Positions 1-9,913 are shown, numbered from the stretch's first letter. The stretch: DNA of 48,767 bases from Rodentibacter rarus (GCF_001998965.1 NZ_MLHJ01000035.1:1-48767); one strand, 5' to 3'. Numbers and translations are program-made. Notes: generated by a model from the letters alone, not told the origin.

Positions 1-24
1 GCAGTGTGTCCCTACGTTTATCAT

Positions 25-681
25 TTATTTTTGAACCGTGGCGAGAAATTCTTTGCGGGTGTCTCGGTCTTCTAAGAAAACCCCGCCATAAGCGGAGGTC
101 ACCGTATAGCTGTGGGTGTCTTTAATGCCACGGGCTTTCACACAAAAGTGGGTGGCTTTCACATAAACCGCCACATCATCAGTTTCTAAAATGGTTTGAA
201 AAGCGGTGAGAAGTTGTTCGGTTAAACGCTCTTGCACTTGTGGACGTTGGGCAAAAAAGGACACAATTCGGTTAATTTTAGACAACCCAATCACCCAATC
301 TTTCGGGTAGTACGCCACACAAACTTTGCCGTCAATAGTGACAAAATGATGCTCGCAGGTGCTGGTGAGTGTAATATCGTTGACTTGCACCATTTCACTC
401 ACTTTCATTTGATTTTTAATTTTTGTCATTTTCGGGAAATTGGCATAATCCATTCCACTGAAAATTTCATCAATAAACATTTTTGCCAAGCGGTGAGGGG
501 TTTCTTCCAAACTGTCATCCGCCAAATCTAACCCGATGAGTTTCATCACTTCATTCATATGCTTGGCAATGCCAATGCGGCGTTCATCTTTATTTTGGTT
601 CGGGTCAATCATTGGGGTTTCAATGCCTTTTTCTCTTAACGCATTTCTTACGCTTAAGGCATCGGGTGAAATTTCGCTCAT
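25..681 (-). CDS. folE: GTP cyclohydrolase I
   Basis: Cytosolic enzyme that converts GTP to 7,8-dihydroneopterin triphosphate, the first step of folate (tetrahydropterin) synthesis. The 218-residue length is normal for the bacterial family. The zinc and catalytic residues are visible: C109 and H112 in the TSTCEHHF motif and C180 in the [10 protein letters not shown] motif, matching the E. coli C110, H113 and C181 set with an offset of one. The helical N-terminal region (about 30-80) and the RPQVQERLT segment are also typical. It is transcribed away from moeA, with a 138-base shared promoter region. The stop lies close to the window edge, so its terminator cannot be judged. Identification is firm. 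Confidence 0.97.
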   Translation of the reverse strand: MSEISPDALSVRNALREKGIETPMIDPNQNKDERRIGIAKHMNEVMKLIGLDLADDSLEETPHRLAKMFIDEIFSGMDYANFPKMTKIKNQMKVSEMVQVNDITLTSTCEHHFVTIDGKVCVAYYPKDWVIGLSKINRIVSFFAQRPQVQERLTEQLLTAFQTILETDDVAVYVKATHFCVKARGIKDTHSYTVTSAYGGVFLEDRDTRKEFLATVQK

Positions 682-757
682 AACAGTCTTTCCTAAAAAA
701 ATGATGGGCTATTCTAGCAAAGGATAGGCAGATCGTAAAATGAGAAAAATTGTGCAT

Positions 758-786
758 TTGAATGAATAAATCTTTAGGGATAAAAT
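758..786 (+). promoter_or_regulatory. Sigma-70 promoter of moeA
   Basis: A -35 TTGAAT (758-763) and a -10 TAAAAT (781-786) are separated by exactly 17 bases, 34 bases before the moeA ATG. A ribosome-binding AAGGA precedes the ATG. Read from sequence only. Confidence 0.6.
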
Positions 787-819
787 GACCGATAATTTTT
801 CTCAAACTAAGGATTTTCC

Positions 820-2034
820 ATGCTCACCTTGGATCAAGCACGCAATCAAATGCTGGAACAGCTTTCCTTTCCCTCAGTCATCGAAACCGTCAATTTACAA
901 AATGCTGCCAATCGAATTTGTGCAGAGGATGTGATTTCACCGATTAATGTACCTTCTTTTGATAATTCAGCGATGGACGGCTATGCGGTGCGTTTATCCG
1001 ATTTACACCAATCACTCACCCTTTCCGTGGTGGGGAAAGCCTTTGCTGGTCATCCTTTTCAAGGAGAATGGCCGTCGCAAAGTGCGGTCAGAATTATGAC
1101 CGGTGCGATGATCCCTGAAGGCACTGATGCTGTGGTGATGCAAGAGCAAGTGCTGCTTAATGAGAATGGCACGATCACCTTATCTGAGCGTCCAAAGGCT
1201 CAGCAAAATATTCGCCGTATTGGTGAAGATGTGAAAAAAGGGGAAATAGTGTTGCCACAAGGCGCAGCGTTAAATGCGGTTTCATTGCCCCTGTTAGCCT
1301 CTCTTGGTATTGCTGAGGTGAAATGTTATCCACGTTTAAAAGTTGCCCTTCTTTCCACCGGTGATGAGTTGGTTGAGGTGGGAAAACCACTTCAATCGGG
1401 GCAAATTTATGATACCAATCGTTTCACGATTAAATTATTGCTTGAAAAACTCCATTGCGAGGTGCTGGATTTTGGCTTACTCCCGGATAATGAAACGGAA
1501 TTTGAAAAGGCTTTTATGAATGCTCAAAAACAAGCCGATCTGGTGATAACCAGTGGGGGCGTTTCGGTGGGTGAGGCGGATTTCACCAAAACCGTGTTAG
1601 AAAAAGTGGGTAAAATCAATTTTTGGAAACTGGCAATTAAACCGGGTAAACCCTTTGCCTTTGGGCAACTTGAACAGGCTTGGTTTTGTGGCTTACCGGG
1701 TAATCCGGTTTCTGCTTTAGTCACCTTTTATCAACTGGTTCAACCTGTCATTGCGAAACTCCAAGGACAAAAATATTGGAAAAAACCACCGCACTTTTCG
1801 GCTATTGCAACAACGTATTTGAAAAAAGCACCGGGGCGTTTAGATTTCCAACGGGGTTTTTATCAAATCAATGCAGAAGGAAAAATTGAGGTGCAGCCTG
1901 TGGGCTTCCAAGGTTCACATTTATTCAGTGCCTTTGTGAAAAGCAATTGTTTTATTGTGTTAGAACAAGACAGAGGCAATGTGAACACCGGTGAGACCGT
2001 CACCATCGAACCTTTTAATCATTTATTAGGTTAA
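820..2034 (+). CDS. moeA: Molybdopterin molybdenumtransferase MoeA
   Basis: Inserts molybdate into adenylated molybdopterin to finish molybdenum cofactor, needed by anaerobic reductases and formate dehydrogenases. The 404 residues match the E. coli protein (411). Visible markers are the N-terminal SFDNSAMDGYAV motif (near residue 46), the central MoCF-binding domain with LLSTGDEL (about 185) and the TSGGVSVGEAD motif (about 245), then GLPGNPVSA (about 290) and a beta-barrel C-terminal domain. It is followed by moeB after three bases, so the two form an operon. Two uptake signals lie inside it (1080-1088 read as Ser-Ala-Val, 1788-1796 read as Pro-His-Phe). Start supported by AAGGA eight bases upstream. 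Firm. Confidence 0.96.
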   Translation: MLTLDQARNQMLEQLSFPSVIETVNLQNAANRICAEDVISPINVPSFDNSAMDGYAVRLSDLHQSLTLSVVGKAFAGHPFQGEWPSQSAVRIMTGAMIPEGTDAVVMQEQVLLNENGTITLSERPKAQQNIRRIGEDVKKGEIVLPQGAALNAVSLPLLASLGIAEVKCYPRLKVALLSTGDELVEVGKPLQSGQIYDTNRFTIKLLLEKLHCEVLDFGLLPDNETEFEKAFMNAQKQADLVITSGGVSVGEADFTKTVLEKVGKINFWKLAIKPGKPFAFGQLEQAWFCGLPGNPVSALVTFYQLVQPVIAKLQGQKYWKKPPHFSAIATTYLKKAPGRLDFQRGFYQINAEGKIEVQPVGFQGSHLFSAFVKSNCFIVLEQDRGNVNTGETVTIEPFNHLLG

Positions 2035-2037
2035 AAA

Positions 2038-2778
2038 ATGACAACTCTCAGTTACGAAGAAGAACTACGCTACAACCGTCAAATCATTTTGAAATCGGTA
2101 GATTTTGACGGACAGGAAAAACTTAAAGAAAGCCGTATGCTGATTGTGGGCTTGGGCGGCTTAGGCTGTGCGGCGGCACAATATCTGGCGGCGGCAGGTG
2201 TTGGGCATTTAACCTTATTGGATTTCGACAGGGTTTCCCTTTCCAATCTTCAACGCCAAGTGTTGCATTGTGATGCCCGATTGAATATGGCGAAAGTGGA
2301 ATCCGCTAAAATTGCCCTTGACCAAATTAATCCGAATGTTGAAATCCACACTATCAATGCCAAATTAGATGAGGAAAAACTCGCCGAAATTCTACCGCAC
2401 TTTGATGTGGTGTTAGATTGCACCGATAACGTGGACATTCGCAATCAACTGGATCGCCAATGTGAAAAAGCAAAAATTCCTTTAATTTCCGGGGCGGCCA
2501 TTCGCATGGAGGGGATGATTTCGGTGTTCACTTATGAACCTGATACCCCCACTTATCGTGATCTCAGCCGGCTTTTCGGACAAAATAGCCTAAGTTGTGT
2601 GGAAGCCGGTGTGCTTGCCCCTATTGTGGGGGTGATAGGCTCACTGCAAGCCTTAGAAGCCATTAAAGTGCGGTTAAATATCGGTAAGAATTTATGTGGT
2701 CGATTATTGATGATTGACGGGCTTTCTATGGCAATTCGGGAAATGGCATTGCCTAAAATGCCCTTTTCCGCCCGCTAA
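2038..2778 (+). CDS. moeB: Molybdopterin-synthase adenylyltransferase MoeB, zinc site lost
   Basis: E1-like enzyme that adenylates the C-terminus of MoaD so that molybdopterin synthase can be sulfurated. At 246 residues it is full length. It has the nucleotide-binding GLGGLG (about 38-43), the LLDFDRVSLSNLQRQ segment and the CTDN motif near 128-131, plus the conserved cysteine C187 in SCVEAGV. The four zinc-binding cysteines known in E. coli MoeB are missing: the CxxC near 172-175 is replaced by TYRD, and the C-terminal CxxC is absent because the protein ends in a cysteine-free tail. C187 is kept. MoeB rather than ThiF is called because of the moeA context; a ThiF-like role cannot be fully excluded. 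Confidence 0.92.
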   Translation: MTTLSYEEELRYNRQIILKSVDFDGQEKLKESRMLIVGLGGLGCAAAQYLAAAGVGHLTLLDFDRVSLSNLQRQVLHCDARLNMAKVESAKIALDQINPNVEIHTINAKLDEEKLAEILPHFDVVLDCTDNVDIRNQLDRQCEKAKIPLISGAAIRMEGMISVFTYEPDTPTYRDLSRLFGQNSLSCVEAGVLAPIVGVIGSLQALEAIKVRLNIGKNLCGRLLMIDGLSMAIREMALPKMPFSAR

Positions 2779-2790
2779 TCGATGAAGAGA

Positions 2791-2826
2791 AAAAAGCCTG
2801 ACAGTTTAAACTTCAGGCTTTTTTTT
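2791..2826 (+). terminator. Intrinsic terminator after moeAB
   Basis: An inverted repeat AAAAAGCCTGA / TCAGGCTTTTT with an eleven-base loop runs into a T tract. It ends the moeAB operon, and its 5' A run could also let it work in the reverse direction. Confidence 0.85.
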
Positions 2827-2873
2827 GTAGAATAGCGAGGTTTATTCGTCTTATCACGCCAAAAGGAAACACC

Positions 2874-3413
2874 ATGAAAAAACATCACGTTGATGTCCTG
2901 ATTTCTGAATCGGATGTTAAAGCCCGTATCGCCGCTTTAGGTGAAGAAATCACCACTTTTTATCAACAAAAATCAATTAATAAGCTGATTGTTGTCGGTT
3001 TATTACGAGGCTCATTTATGTTTATGGCAGATTTAGTCCGTGAATTAAAACTGCCGGTAGAAATTGAATTTATGACCACCTCAAGTTATGGCAGTGGGAT
3101 GACAACAAACCATGATGTGAAGATCTCAAAAGATTTAGAAGGTGATATCCGTGGCGAACACGTTCTTATTGTAGAAGATATTATTGATACAGGTTATACC
3201 CTTGAAAAAGTCCGTGAAATTTTAAATTTACGGGATCCGGCAAGCCTCACTATTTGTACCTTATTAGATAAGCCTTCACGCCGTGAGGTCAGCGTGCCGG
3301 TGGAATGGGTGGGCTTTGAAATTCCCGATGAATTTGTGGTGGGTTATGGCATTGACTATGCCCAACGCCATCGTAATTTAGGCTACATTGGGAAAGTGGT
3401 ATTAGAAGAATAA
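2874..3413 (+). CDS. hpt: Hypoxanthine phosphoribosyltransferase
   Basis: Purine salvage enzyme that joins PRPP to hypoxanthine (and usually guanine) to give IMP or GMP in the cytosol. The 179 residues are normal for the family. The PRPP-binding loop is seen as [11 protein letters not shown] (about 99-109), and an [12 protein letters not shown] segment near 43-54 fits the pyrophosphate-binding loop region. It lies alone between terminators, with AAGGAAACACC just before the ATG. No purine-repressor box was recognised. Firm. Confidence 0.95.
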   Translation: MKKHHVDVLISESDVKARIAALGEEITTFYQQKSINKLIVVGLLRGSFMFMADLVRELKLPVEIEFMTTSSYGSGMTTNHDVKISKDLEGDIRGEHVLIVEDIIDTGYTLEKVREILNLRDPASLTICTLLDKPSRREVSVPVEWVGFEIPDEFVVGYGIDYAQRHRNLGYIGKVVLEE

Positions 3414-3421
3414 TTTACTTA

Positions 3422-3446
3422 GAGGCATCATACTGATGCCTTTTTT
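3422..3446 (+). terminator. Intrinsic terminator of hpt
   Basis: AGGCATCA and TGATGCCT pair around a three-base TAC loop and are followed by six T. Confidence 0.88.
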
Positions 3447-3509
3447 CTCTCGCTGTGTCAGATTTTAGTCAATCACTCAAATCACTTTCCCATTCCCCCT
3501 TGTTTTCCT

Positions 3510-3536
3510 GAACATTTTCCCTATATCTTTGTCTAA
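3510..3536 (+). promoter_or_regulatory. Possible sigma-E promoter of degQ
   Basis: GAACAT (3510-3515) and TCTAA (3532-3536), spaced by 16 bases, resemble the sigma-E -35 GAACTT and -10 TCTGA. It lies 47 bases before the ATG of a periplasmic protease, a typical envelope-stress gene. The match is imperfect, so this is a candidate only. Confidence 0.35.
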
Positions 3537-3583
3537 CCGCTCGCATATTTGGATACTCTCTTCTATTTCTACTTGGAGATTCT

Positions 3584-4975
3584 ATGAAAAAAAGTCATTT
3601 TTTATTAAGTAGTATTGCATTAGGTTTAACGGTTTTAGGCACTTCTGTCAGCACACAAGCCAGCCTACCAAGTTTTATCACCGAACAAAACAGCCTTGCC
3701 CCAATGCTTGAAAAAGTACAACCGGCAGTGGTGACCCTTTCTGTGGAAGGCAAAACAAAACGCAATAGTCGTTCTGCATTGCCTGATGATCTTCCGGAAG
3801 AATTTCGATTTTTCTTTGGCGATCAATTCGCTGAACAGTTTGGCAATCGTGGGGGCGGGCGTAACTTCCGTGGCTTAGGTTCCGGTGTGATTATCAATGC
3901 GGATAAAGGCTATGTGTTAACCAACAATCACGTGATTAATGATGCCGATAAAATCAACGTCACCTTACAAGACGGGCGTGAATTTAAAGCCAAATTGGTC
4001 GGCAAAGACGAACAATCGGATATCGCTCTCATTCAAATTGAAAATCCAACAAATTTGACCGCACTTAAATTTGCTGATTCAGACAAATTGCGTGTGGGTG
4101 ATTTCACGGTTGCCATTGGTAACCCATTCGGATTAGGGCAAACCGTTACTTCTGGTATTGTTTCCGCCCTCGGCCGCTCAACCGGGGCGGACAGCGGTGC
4201 TTATGAAAACTACATTCAAACCGATGCGGCGGTAAACCGTGGGAATTCCGGCGGCGCATTAGTGAATTTAAACGGCGAGTTAATCGGCATTAATACAGCC
4301 ATTATCTCACCAAGTGGAGGGAATGCGGGCATTGCCTTTGCCATTCCGAGTAACCAAGCGAATAATATCGTTCAACAAATTTTAGAATTTGGCGAAGTCC
4401 GCCGTGGATTATTAGGCATCAAAGGCGGTGAATTAAATGCTGATTTAGCCAAAGCCTTTAATGTGAATGCCCAACAAGGGGCTTTCGTCAGCGAAGTGAT
4501 CCCAAACTCTGCGGCAGAAAAAGCAGGCATTAAAGCGGGCGATGTGATTACCGCTATGAATGGTCAAAAAATTTCAAGCTTCGCAGAAATGCGTGCCAAA
4601 ATTGCCACTTCCGGGGCCGGAAAAGAAATTGAACTAACCTATTTACGCGACGGTAAATCGCAAAATGTGAAGGTGACCTTACAAGCCGATGACGGAAAAG
4701 ATCAAAGCGCAAGTAATGTTGAATTACCGGCATTAGATGGTGCACAGTTCAATAATTACAATGCGAAAGGTATCAAAGGAATTGAAATCACTAAAGTTCA
4801 ACCGAATTCCCTTGCCGCACAACGTGGTTTGAAAACCGGCGATATTATTATCGGTATAAACCGTCAAGCCGTGGAATCAACCCAAGATTTACGCAAAATT
4901 TTAGAACAAAAACCTTCGGCGGTGGCACTCAATATTTTGCGTGGAAACAACAACTTTTATTTATTAGTACAATAA
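3584..4975 (+). CDS. degQ: Periplasmic Do-like serine endoprotease (DegQ/HtrA)
   Basis: Protease and chaperone that degrades misfolded periplasmic proteins. A signal peptide (about 1-26, ending VSTQA) exports it. The trypsin-like domain carries the triad H116 (LTNNHVIND), D146 (QSDIAL) and S222 (NRGNSGGAL), followed by two PDZ domains (about 270-365 and 385-460). The 463-residue length and the short linker before the protease core are closer to E. coli DegQ than to DegP, although the single HtrA of Haemophilus is often called DegP. An uptake signal inside reads Thr-Ala-Leu (4058-4066). It is monocistronic, with its own terminator. The family is firm; DegQ versus DegP naming is a judgement. 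Confidence 0.93.
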   Translation: MKKSHFLLSSIALGLTVLGTSVSTQASLPSFITEQNSLAPMLEKVQPAVVTLSVEGKTKRNSRSALPDDLPEEFRFFFGDQFAEQFGNRGGGRNFRGLGSGVIINADKGYVLTNNHVINDADKINVTLQDGREFKAKLVGKDEQSDIALIQIENPTNLTALKFADSDKLRVGDFTVAIGNPFGLGQTVTSGIVSALGRSTGADSGAYENYIQTDAAVNRGNSGGALVNLNGELIGINTAIISPSGGNAGIAFAIPSNQANNIVQQILEFGEVRRGLLGIKGGELNADLAKAFNVNAQQGAFVSEVIPNSAAEKAGIKAGDVITAMNGQKISSFAEMRAKIATSGAGKEIELTYLRDGKSQNVKVTLQADDGKDQSASNVELPALDGAQFNNYNAKGIKGIEITKVQPNSLAAQRGLKTGDIIIGINRQAVESTQDLRKILEQKPSAVALNILRGNNNFYLLVQ

Positions 4976-4980
4976 GTTAA

Positions 4981-4989
4981 AAGTGCGGT
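4981..4989 (+). repeat. Uptake signal sequence, intergenic
   Basis: AAGTGCGGT followed by CAGTTT, the extended Hin-type form, just after the degQ stop. Confidence 0.93.
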
Positions 4990-5010
4990 CAGTTTGAAGG
5001 CCAATTTTAT

Positions 5011-5048
5011 AAAACGGTGTGTTATCTCCGGATAACATACCGTTTTTT
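5011..5048 (+). terminator. Intrinsic terminator of degQ
   Basis: A long stem, AACGGT-G-TGTTATC against GATAACA-T-ACCGTT with loop TCCG, runs into a T tract. It ends degQ transcription just before the gyrA promoter. Confidence 0.88.
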
Positions 5049-5073
5049 CATGGGAAAATGCCTGCTTTTATGC

Positions 5074-5079
5074 TACAAT
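5074..5079 (+). promoter_or_regulatory. Extended -10 promoter of gyrA
   Basis: TGCTACAAT gives an extended -10 (TG one base before TACAAT) 34 bases before the gyrA ATG. The -35 region is poor, as is common when the extended TG is present. No other promoter candidate is seen between the terminator and gyrA. Confidence 0.5.
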
Positions 5080-5113
5080 TCGTGCAATTTTTTGGAGCTA
5101 AAAAGGAATACTC

Positions 5114-7756
5114 ATGACGGATTCAATCCAATCCTCAATTACCCCTGTCAATATTGAAGAAGAACTCAAATCCTCCTATCTCGACTATGCGATGTCGGTC
5201 ATTGTTGGACGTGCCTTACCTGATGTGCGTGACGGTTTAAAACCTGTGCATCGTCGTGTGCTGTTTTCCATGGACCGTGAAGGCAATACGGCAAATAAAA
5301 AATATGTCAAATCTGCCCGTGTGGTCGGGGATGTGATCGGTAAATATCACCCTCATGGTGATTCTGCCGTCTATGACACCATTGTCCGTATGGCACAACC
5401 GTTCTCGCTTCGTTATATGTTGGTAGACGGGCAAGGTAACTTTGGTTCGATTGATGGTGATGCCCCGGCTGCCATGCGTTATACCGAAGTGCGTATGCAA
5501 AAAATTACGCAAGCTTTGCTTACGGATTTGGATAAAGAAACCGTTAACTTCTCGCCAAACTATGATGGCGAATTAATGATTCCGGATGTTTTGCCTACCC
5601 GTATTCCGGCCCTACTGGCAAATGGTTCATCAGGTATTGCGGTGGGTATGGCAACCAATATTCCGCCTCACAACCTCAATGAAGTATTAAATGGTTGCTT
5701 AGCTTATATTGATAATAACGAAATTACCATTGATGAATTAATGCAACATATTCCGGGACCGGACTTCCCGACAGCTGCGTTAATTAATGGTCGCAAAGGG
5801 ATCGAAGAAGCCTACCGCACCGGTCGTGGTAAAGTTTATGTTCGTGCCCGTGCAACCGTTGAAACCAACGACAAAGGCCGTGAACAAATTATCGTTTCAG
5901 AATTGCCTTATCAAGTAAACAAGGCAAAACTTGTAGAAAAAATTGCTGAGCTGATTCGTGAGAAAAAAATTGAGGGGATCAGTAACATTACCGACCTTTC
6001 AAACAAAGAAGGGATCCGCATTGAAATCGACATCAAACGGGATGCGGTCGGTGAAGTGGTGTTAAACCACCTTTATTCACTCACCCAAATGCAGGTCACT
6101 TTTGGGATCAATATGGTGGCATTGGATCACGGTCAGCCACGCTTATTTAACCTGAAAGAAATCATTGAAGCCTTCGTGCTACACCGCCGTGAAGTGGTTA
6201 CCCGTCGTTCGATCTTTGAACTGCGCAAAGCCCGTGAACGTACCCATATCTTAGAGGGTTTAGCAGTAGCACGTTCTAATATTGACGAAATGATCGCCAT
6301 CATTCGCAACTCTAAAAATCGGGAAGAAGCGGCCAACGCCATTAGTTCACGTTCTTGGGCGTTACATTCCGATATTATCAATTTACTTGATATCACTGCC
6401 CGTCCGGATGATCTTGAGGAAGGGCTAGGTATTCAAGGCGAACAATATTATCTATCGCCTGCGCAAGTTAATGCGATTTTAGAACTTCGTTTACATCGCT
6501 TAACCGGTATCGCTTTTGAAGAAGTGGTGAAAGAATACCAAGAGTTATTGGTGAAAATTGCCGATCTTCTTCATATTTTAGGCAGTGCCGAACGCTTAAT
6601 GGAAGTAATTCGTGAAGAATTGGAAGAAGTAAAATCACAATTTGGCGATGAACGTTTAACGGAAATCACCACGGCTTCAGGGGATATTGATTTAGAGGAT
6701 CTTATCGCTCAGGAAGATGTGGTGGTTACCCTTTCCCATGAAGGCTATGTGAAATACCAACCACTCACCGATTATGAAGCACAACGCCGGGGTGGAAAAG
6801 GCAAATCTGCCACGAAGATGAAAGAAGAAGATTTCATCGAAAAACTCTTAGTCGCCAATACCCATGACACCATCCTCTGTTTCTCAAGCCGAGGACGTTT
6901 ATATTGGTTGAAAGTCTATCAGCTTCCACAAGCCAGCCGTGGCGCTCGTGGTCGTCCGATTGTCAATATTCTACCGCTACAAGAAAACGAACGTATCACA
7001 GCTATCTTACCGGTTTCGGCTTATGAGGAAGATAAATTTGTGGTGATGGCAACCGCAGGTGGGATTGTGAAGAAAATCGCCCTCACTGAATTCAGCCGCC
7101 CACGTTCAAGCGGTATTATCGCTTTAAATTTACGAGATGAAGATGAACTGATCGGTGTCGATATTACCGATGGCAATAACGAGATCATGTTGTTCTCTTC
7201 TCAAGGCCGTGTGGTACGTTTTGCTGAAACTGCCGTACGAGCAATGGGGCGCTTAGCCACTGGGGTTCGAGGGATCAAACTCGCTTTAACCAATGATATG
7301 TCAGAAGAGGAAAGTGCGGTCGAAATTGAAGAGGTTTCTGATGAAAATGCAGAAGAATCCTTAGATCTCAATATCGACAAAGTGGTTTCTTTAGTCATTC
7401 CGAAAGGCGAAGGGGCAATCCTCACCGCAACGCAAAACGGTTATGGTAAACGCACACAATTAAGTGAATACCCAACCAAATCCCGTAATACTAAAGGGGT
7501 GATATCCATTAAAGTGAGCGAACGTAACGGCAAAGTGGTCGCCGCCACCCAAGTGGAAGAAACGGATCAAATTATGCTGATCACCGATGCCGGCACTTTG
7601 GTTCGCACCCGTGTTAGCGAAGTCAGCATTGTCGGCCGTAACACACAAGGGGTTCGTTTAATCCGCACAGCGGAAAACGAGCAAGTGGTTAGCCTTGAGC
7701 GGGTGTGTGATATGGATGATGAAGACACTTCAGAGGAAATGGGGACAGGGGAATAA
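5114..7756 (+). CDS. gyrA: DNA gyrase subunit A
   Basis: Breakage-reunion subunit of gyrase, which introduces negative supercoils with GyrB. The 880 residues are full length. The catalytic tyrosine is Y123 in AAMRYTE. The quinolone-resistance region reads [11 protein letters not shown] with S84 and D88 (E. coli S83 and D87), the susceptible form. The C-terminal DNA-wrapping domain has six-bladed propeller repeats (about 535-860), including the GyrA-box QRRGGKG, and ends in an acidic tail. An AAGGAA site precedes the ATG. An uptake signal at 7312-7320 reads Ser-Ala-Val and falls in the acidic loop of the propeller domain. Firm. Confidence 0.98.
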   Translation: MTDSIQSSITPVNIEEELKSSYLDYAMSVIVGRALPDVRDGLKPVHRRVLFSMDREGNTANKKYVKSARVVGDVIGKYHPHGDSAVYDTIVRMAQPFSLRYMLVDGQGNFGSIDGDAPAAMRYTEVRMQKITQALLTDLDKETVNFSPNYDGELMIPDVLPTRIPALLANGSSGIAVGMATNIPPHNLNEVLNGCLAYIDNNEITIDELMQHIPGPDFPTAALINGRKGIEEAYRTGRGKVYVRARATVETNDKGREQIIVSELPYQVNKAKLVEKIAELIREKKIEGISNITDLSNKEGIRIEIDIKRDAVGEVVLNHLYSLTQMQVTFGINMVALDHGQPRLFNLKEIIEAFVLHRREVVTRRSIFELRKARERTHILEGLAVARSNIDEMIAIIRNSKNREEAANAISSRSWALHSDIINLLDITARPDDLEEGLGIQGEQYYLSPAQVNAILELRLHRLTGIAFEEVVKEYQELLVKIADLLHILGSAERLMEVIREELEEVKSQFGDERLTEITTASGDIDLEDLIAQEDVVVTLSHEGYVKYQPLTDYEAQRRGGKGKSATKMKEEDFIEKLLVANTHDTILCFSSRGRLYWLKVYQLPQASRGARGRPIVNILPLQENERITAILPVSAYEEDKFVVMATAGGIVKKIALTEFSRPRSSGIIALNLRDEDELIGVDITDGNNEIMLFSSQGRVVRFAETAVRAMGRLATGVRGIKLALTNDMSEEESAVEIEEVSDENAEESLDLNIDKVVSLVIPKGEGAILTATQNGYGKRTQLSEYPTKSRNTKGVISIKVSERNGKVVAATQVEETDQIMLITDAGTLVRTRVSEVSIVGRNTQGVRLIRTAENEQVVSLERVCDMDDEDTSEEMGTGE

Positions 7757-7840
7757 TCAAAACGCTAAACCCCATTTATAAATCATATTGAATTTTTATG
7801 CTTAACTAAAAGAGCGGTCAGTTTTCCGGTATTTTATCAA

Positions 7841-7881
7841 AAATCCCGTCACACAAAGATCAACGTTGTATGACGGGATTT
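7841..7881. terminator. Bidirectional terminator between gyrA and phoR
   Basis: AAATCCCGTCA (7841-7851) pairs with TGACGGGATTT (7871-7881), and the inner bases ACAA and TTGT extend the stem. T-rich sequence follows on the plus side and A-rich sequence lies on the other, so it can serve both convergent genes. Confidence 0.85.
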
Positions 7882-7894
7882 CTTTTTCCCTTAA

Positions 7895-9187
7895 TTATCT
7901 TTTTGATAAAACCACACTAAAACAACTTCCCCTACCTAGTCGGCTTTCTATATTCAATGCAGTATTATATTTAGCAAAAATGAATTTGGTAATCGCAAGC
8001 CCTAGCCCGGTCCCTCCTGTTTCTCGTGATCGAGCATTATCAACACGATAGAAACGCTCGGTTAAACGGGGAATATGTTCTGCCGCAATTCCCACGCCGG
8101 TATCTTCTACCAAAAATTTAATTTGCTTATTTTCTAACGCAATGAGTTTAATTGTAATCGTGCCATTTTCCGGTGTATAGCGCACCGCATTAAACGTTAA
8201 GTTAGTAAAGGCACTGTATAATTCCGATGAAAGACCTCGAAACTCAATATTCGGGGAGATCTCCACGACAAATTGATGTTGTTCCTGAGACATACGCTTT
8301 GTTGCCTCAACAACCTGATTGACTAGATCGGAAAGGTTAAAATTCTGAATGTTTTTTTCATCCGTATACCCTCGTTCTAGGCGTGATACGGTGAGTAAAT
8401 CTGACAGTAAATTTAACATTCTCTGCCCTTCTTTCTGCATTAACGACAAAAAATGCTGACGTTGTTCAACCGGTAAATCTGGCATATCTGCCAGCGTTTC
8501 GACAAAACCGTTGATAACGGTAAGTGGTGTACGTAATTCGTGAGAAACATTAGCCACAAAAGCGATTTGAGCCTCATCCAATCGGACTTTTTCTGTCATA
8601 TCTTGGGTAATTAATAGTTCACTTTTCTGATTAAACGGAATGCGGGCTATTTGCACGACTGAGTTAAACCCACTATCCCCTTGTAGATTTAGTCGTAGTT
8701 CCAACGGTTTTTTTTCTAACTTTTCTTGTAGGAAATGTTGAAACTCAGGCATTCGGATTAGGTTTTGCAAAATACTACCGAGATCATTGTGATAATTAAG
8801 ATTGAGATGCTGACATACCAAAGGATTAAACCATTCAATTCTCCCCTCTGTGAGAATAATGATACCATTCGGAATCGCTTCAACCATTCGATTAAATCGC
8901 ACTAATGAAGCGGAAAGCGCTTCTTTGCGCTTTAAACCGGCTTTGCGCAATGCAATAATCTTCTCAAATAGCCGTCCCCAAATCCCCCATCCCTGTAAAC
9001 TTTTCTGAGGATTATTCAGCCAATTAAGTAATCGAATAAAATAGAAAAACTGCCAAAAAAGACAACAACTAAGTAGAGCGATCAGCGTGATGAGTACGAC
9101 TTCCATCCCAAAAGCAAGATAGCTGATACCGGCTACGATAATCAATAACAAAGCAAAACGAAGTAGCGTTGAAAATAGTAAAGTCAT
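7895..9187 (-). CDS. phoR: Phosphate regulon sensor histidine kinase PhoR
   Basis: Inner-membrane kinase that phosphorylates PhoB when phosphate is scarce, under control of the Pst transporter and PhoU. Two hydrophobic segments lie near 8-27 and 29-52 with no large periplasmic loop, as in E. coli PhoR. A PAS-like region (about 95-200) is followed by the DHp helix with H216 in NVSHELRTPLT and an ATPase domain with N box LTFNAVRYTP, G1 DTGVGIA and G2 GGTGLGLAI. Its ATG overlaps the phoB stop by one base (TAATG), so the two are translationally coupled. Full length (430). Firm. Confidence 0.96.
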   Translation of the reverse strand: MTLLFSTLLRFALLLIIVAGISYLAFGMEVVLITLIALLSCCLFWQFFYFIRLLNWLNNPQKSLQGWGIWGRLFEKIIALRKAGLKRKEALSASLVRFNRMVEAIPNGIIILTEGRIEWFNPLVCQHLNLNYHNDLGSILQNLIRMPEFQHFLQEKLEKKPLELRLNLQGDSGFNSVVQIARIPFNQKSELLITQDMTEKVRLDEAQIAFVANVSHELRTPLTVINGFVETLADMPDLPVEQRQHFLSLMQKEGQRMLNLLSDLLTVSRLERGYTDEKNIQNFNLSDLVNQVVEATKRMSQEQHQFVVEISPNIEFRGLSSELYSAFTNLTFNAVRYTPENGTITIKLIALENKQIKFLVEDTGVGIAAEHIPRLTERFYRVDNARSRETGGTGLGLAITKFIFAKYNTALNIESRLGRGSCFSVVLSKR

Positions 9188-9882
9188 TATGTTTCTTCCG
9201 TATTAAAACGGTAGCCGGAACCTCTTACGGTTTGCAATAGGCTATCCAATTGACTTGGTTCAAGGGCTTGGCGTAAACGCCGAATATGTACATCAATTGT
9301 TCGTTCTTCCATAAAAACATGATCTCCCCAAACAAAATCAAGTAGCTGTGTACGGCTATATAAGCGATTGGGGTGAGTCATAAAAAAATGCAATAGTTTA
9401 AATTCCGTTGCCCCCAAAATGAGTGATATGCCATTTCCCATCACCGTTTTATTGATAGGATCAAGGATTAAGCCTTTCATTTCAATGGGCTTTTCTGTTT
9501 TATGGGGGGCATAACGGCGTAAAAAGGCATTCACTCGAGCAACCAATTCACGCGGCGAAAAGGGTTTCGTTACATAATCGTCAGCACCTGTATTCAACCC
9601 TTTTTCCTTATCAAGTTCATCACTGCGAGCAGTTAATAAAATAATCGGCAAGTTTTGTGTTCGTGAGTGAGCACGCAATTCTTTGATAAATTCCACGCCT
9701 GAAACACCGGGTAACATCCAGTCCAACAGGATAAGCTGTGGCAGTTGACGATTAATTAAGGTTCTCGCTTGCACAACATTTTCGGCACTACGCACCTCAA
9801 AGCCGGCTTGTTCTAATGTGAATCGGATCAATGTTGTAATCGAATTTTCATCTTCAACGATTAAAATATTTGCTTTTGACAT
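9187..9882 (-). CDS. phoB: Phosphate regulon response regulator PhoB
   Basis: Transcription factor that, once phosphorylated, binds Pho boxes and activates phosphate-starvation genes. The receiver domain (1-120) has the acidic pair E10/D11, the phospho-acceptor D54 in LLDWMLPG and LLTAR. The OmpR-type winged helix (about 130-230) includes ERTIDVHIRRLRQALEP and TVRGSGYRF. It lies downstream of pstB with a 53-base gap holding an uptake signal, and overlaps phoR. The two Pho boxes upstream (at phoU and pstS) suggest autoregulation through the operon. Firm. Confidence 0.97.
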   Translation of the reverse strand: MSKANILIVEDENSITTLIRFTLEQAGFEVRSAENVVQARTLINRQLPQLILLDWMLPGVSGVEFIKELRAHSRTQNLPIILLTARSDELDKEKGLNTGADDYVTKPFSPRELVARVNAFLRRYAPHKTEKPIEMKGLILDPINKTVMGNGISLILGATEFKLLHFFMTHPNRLYSRTQLLDFVWGDHVFMEERTIDVHIRRLRQALEPSQLDSLLQTVRGSGYRFNTEET

Positions 9883-9913
9883 AGTGTTTTCCTTGAAAAG
9901 AACCGTAAAATTG

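Noticed and set aside
5306-5420. Quinolone-resistance change in gyrA
   Set aside because: Residues S84 and D88 are the susceptible types.
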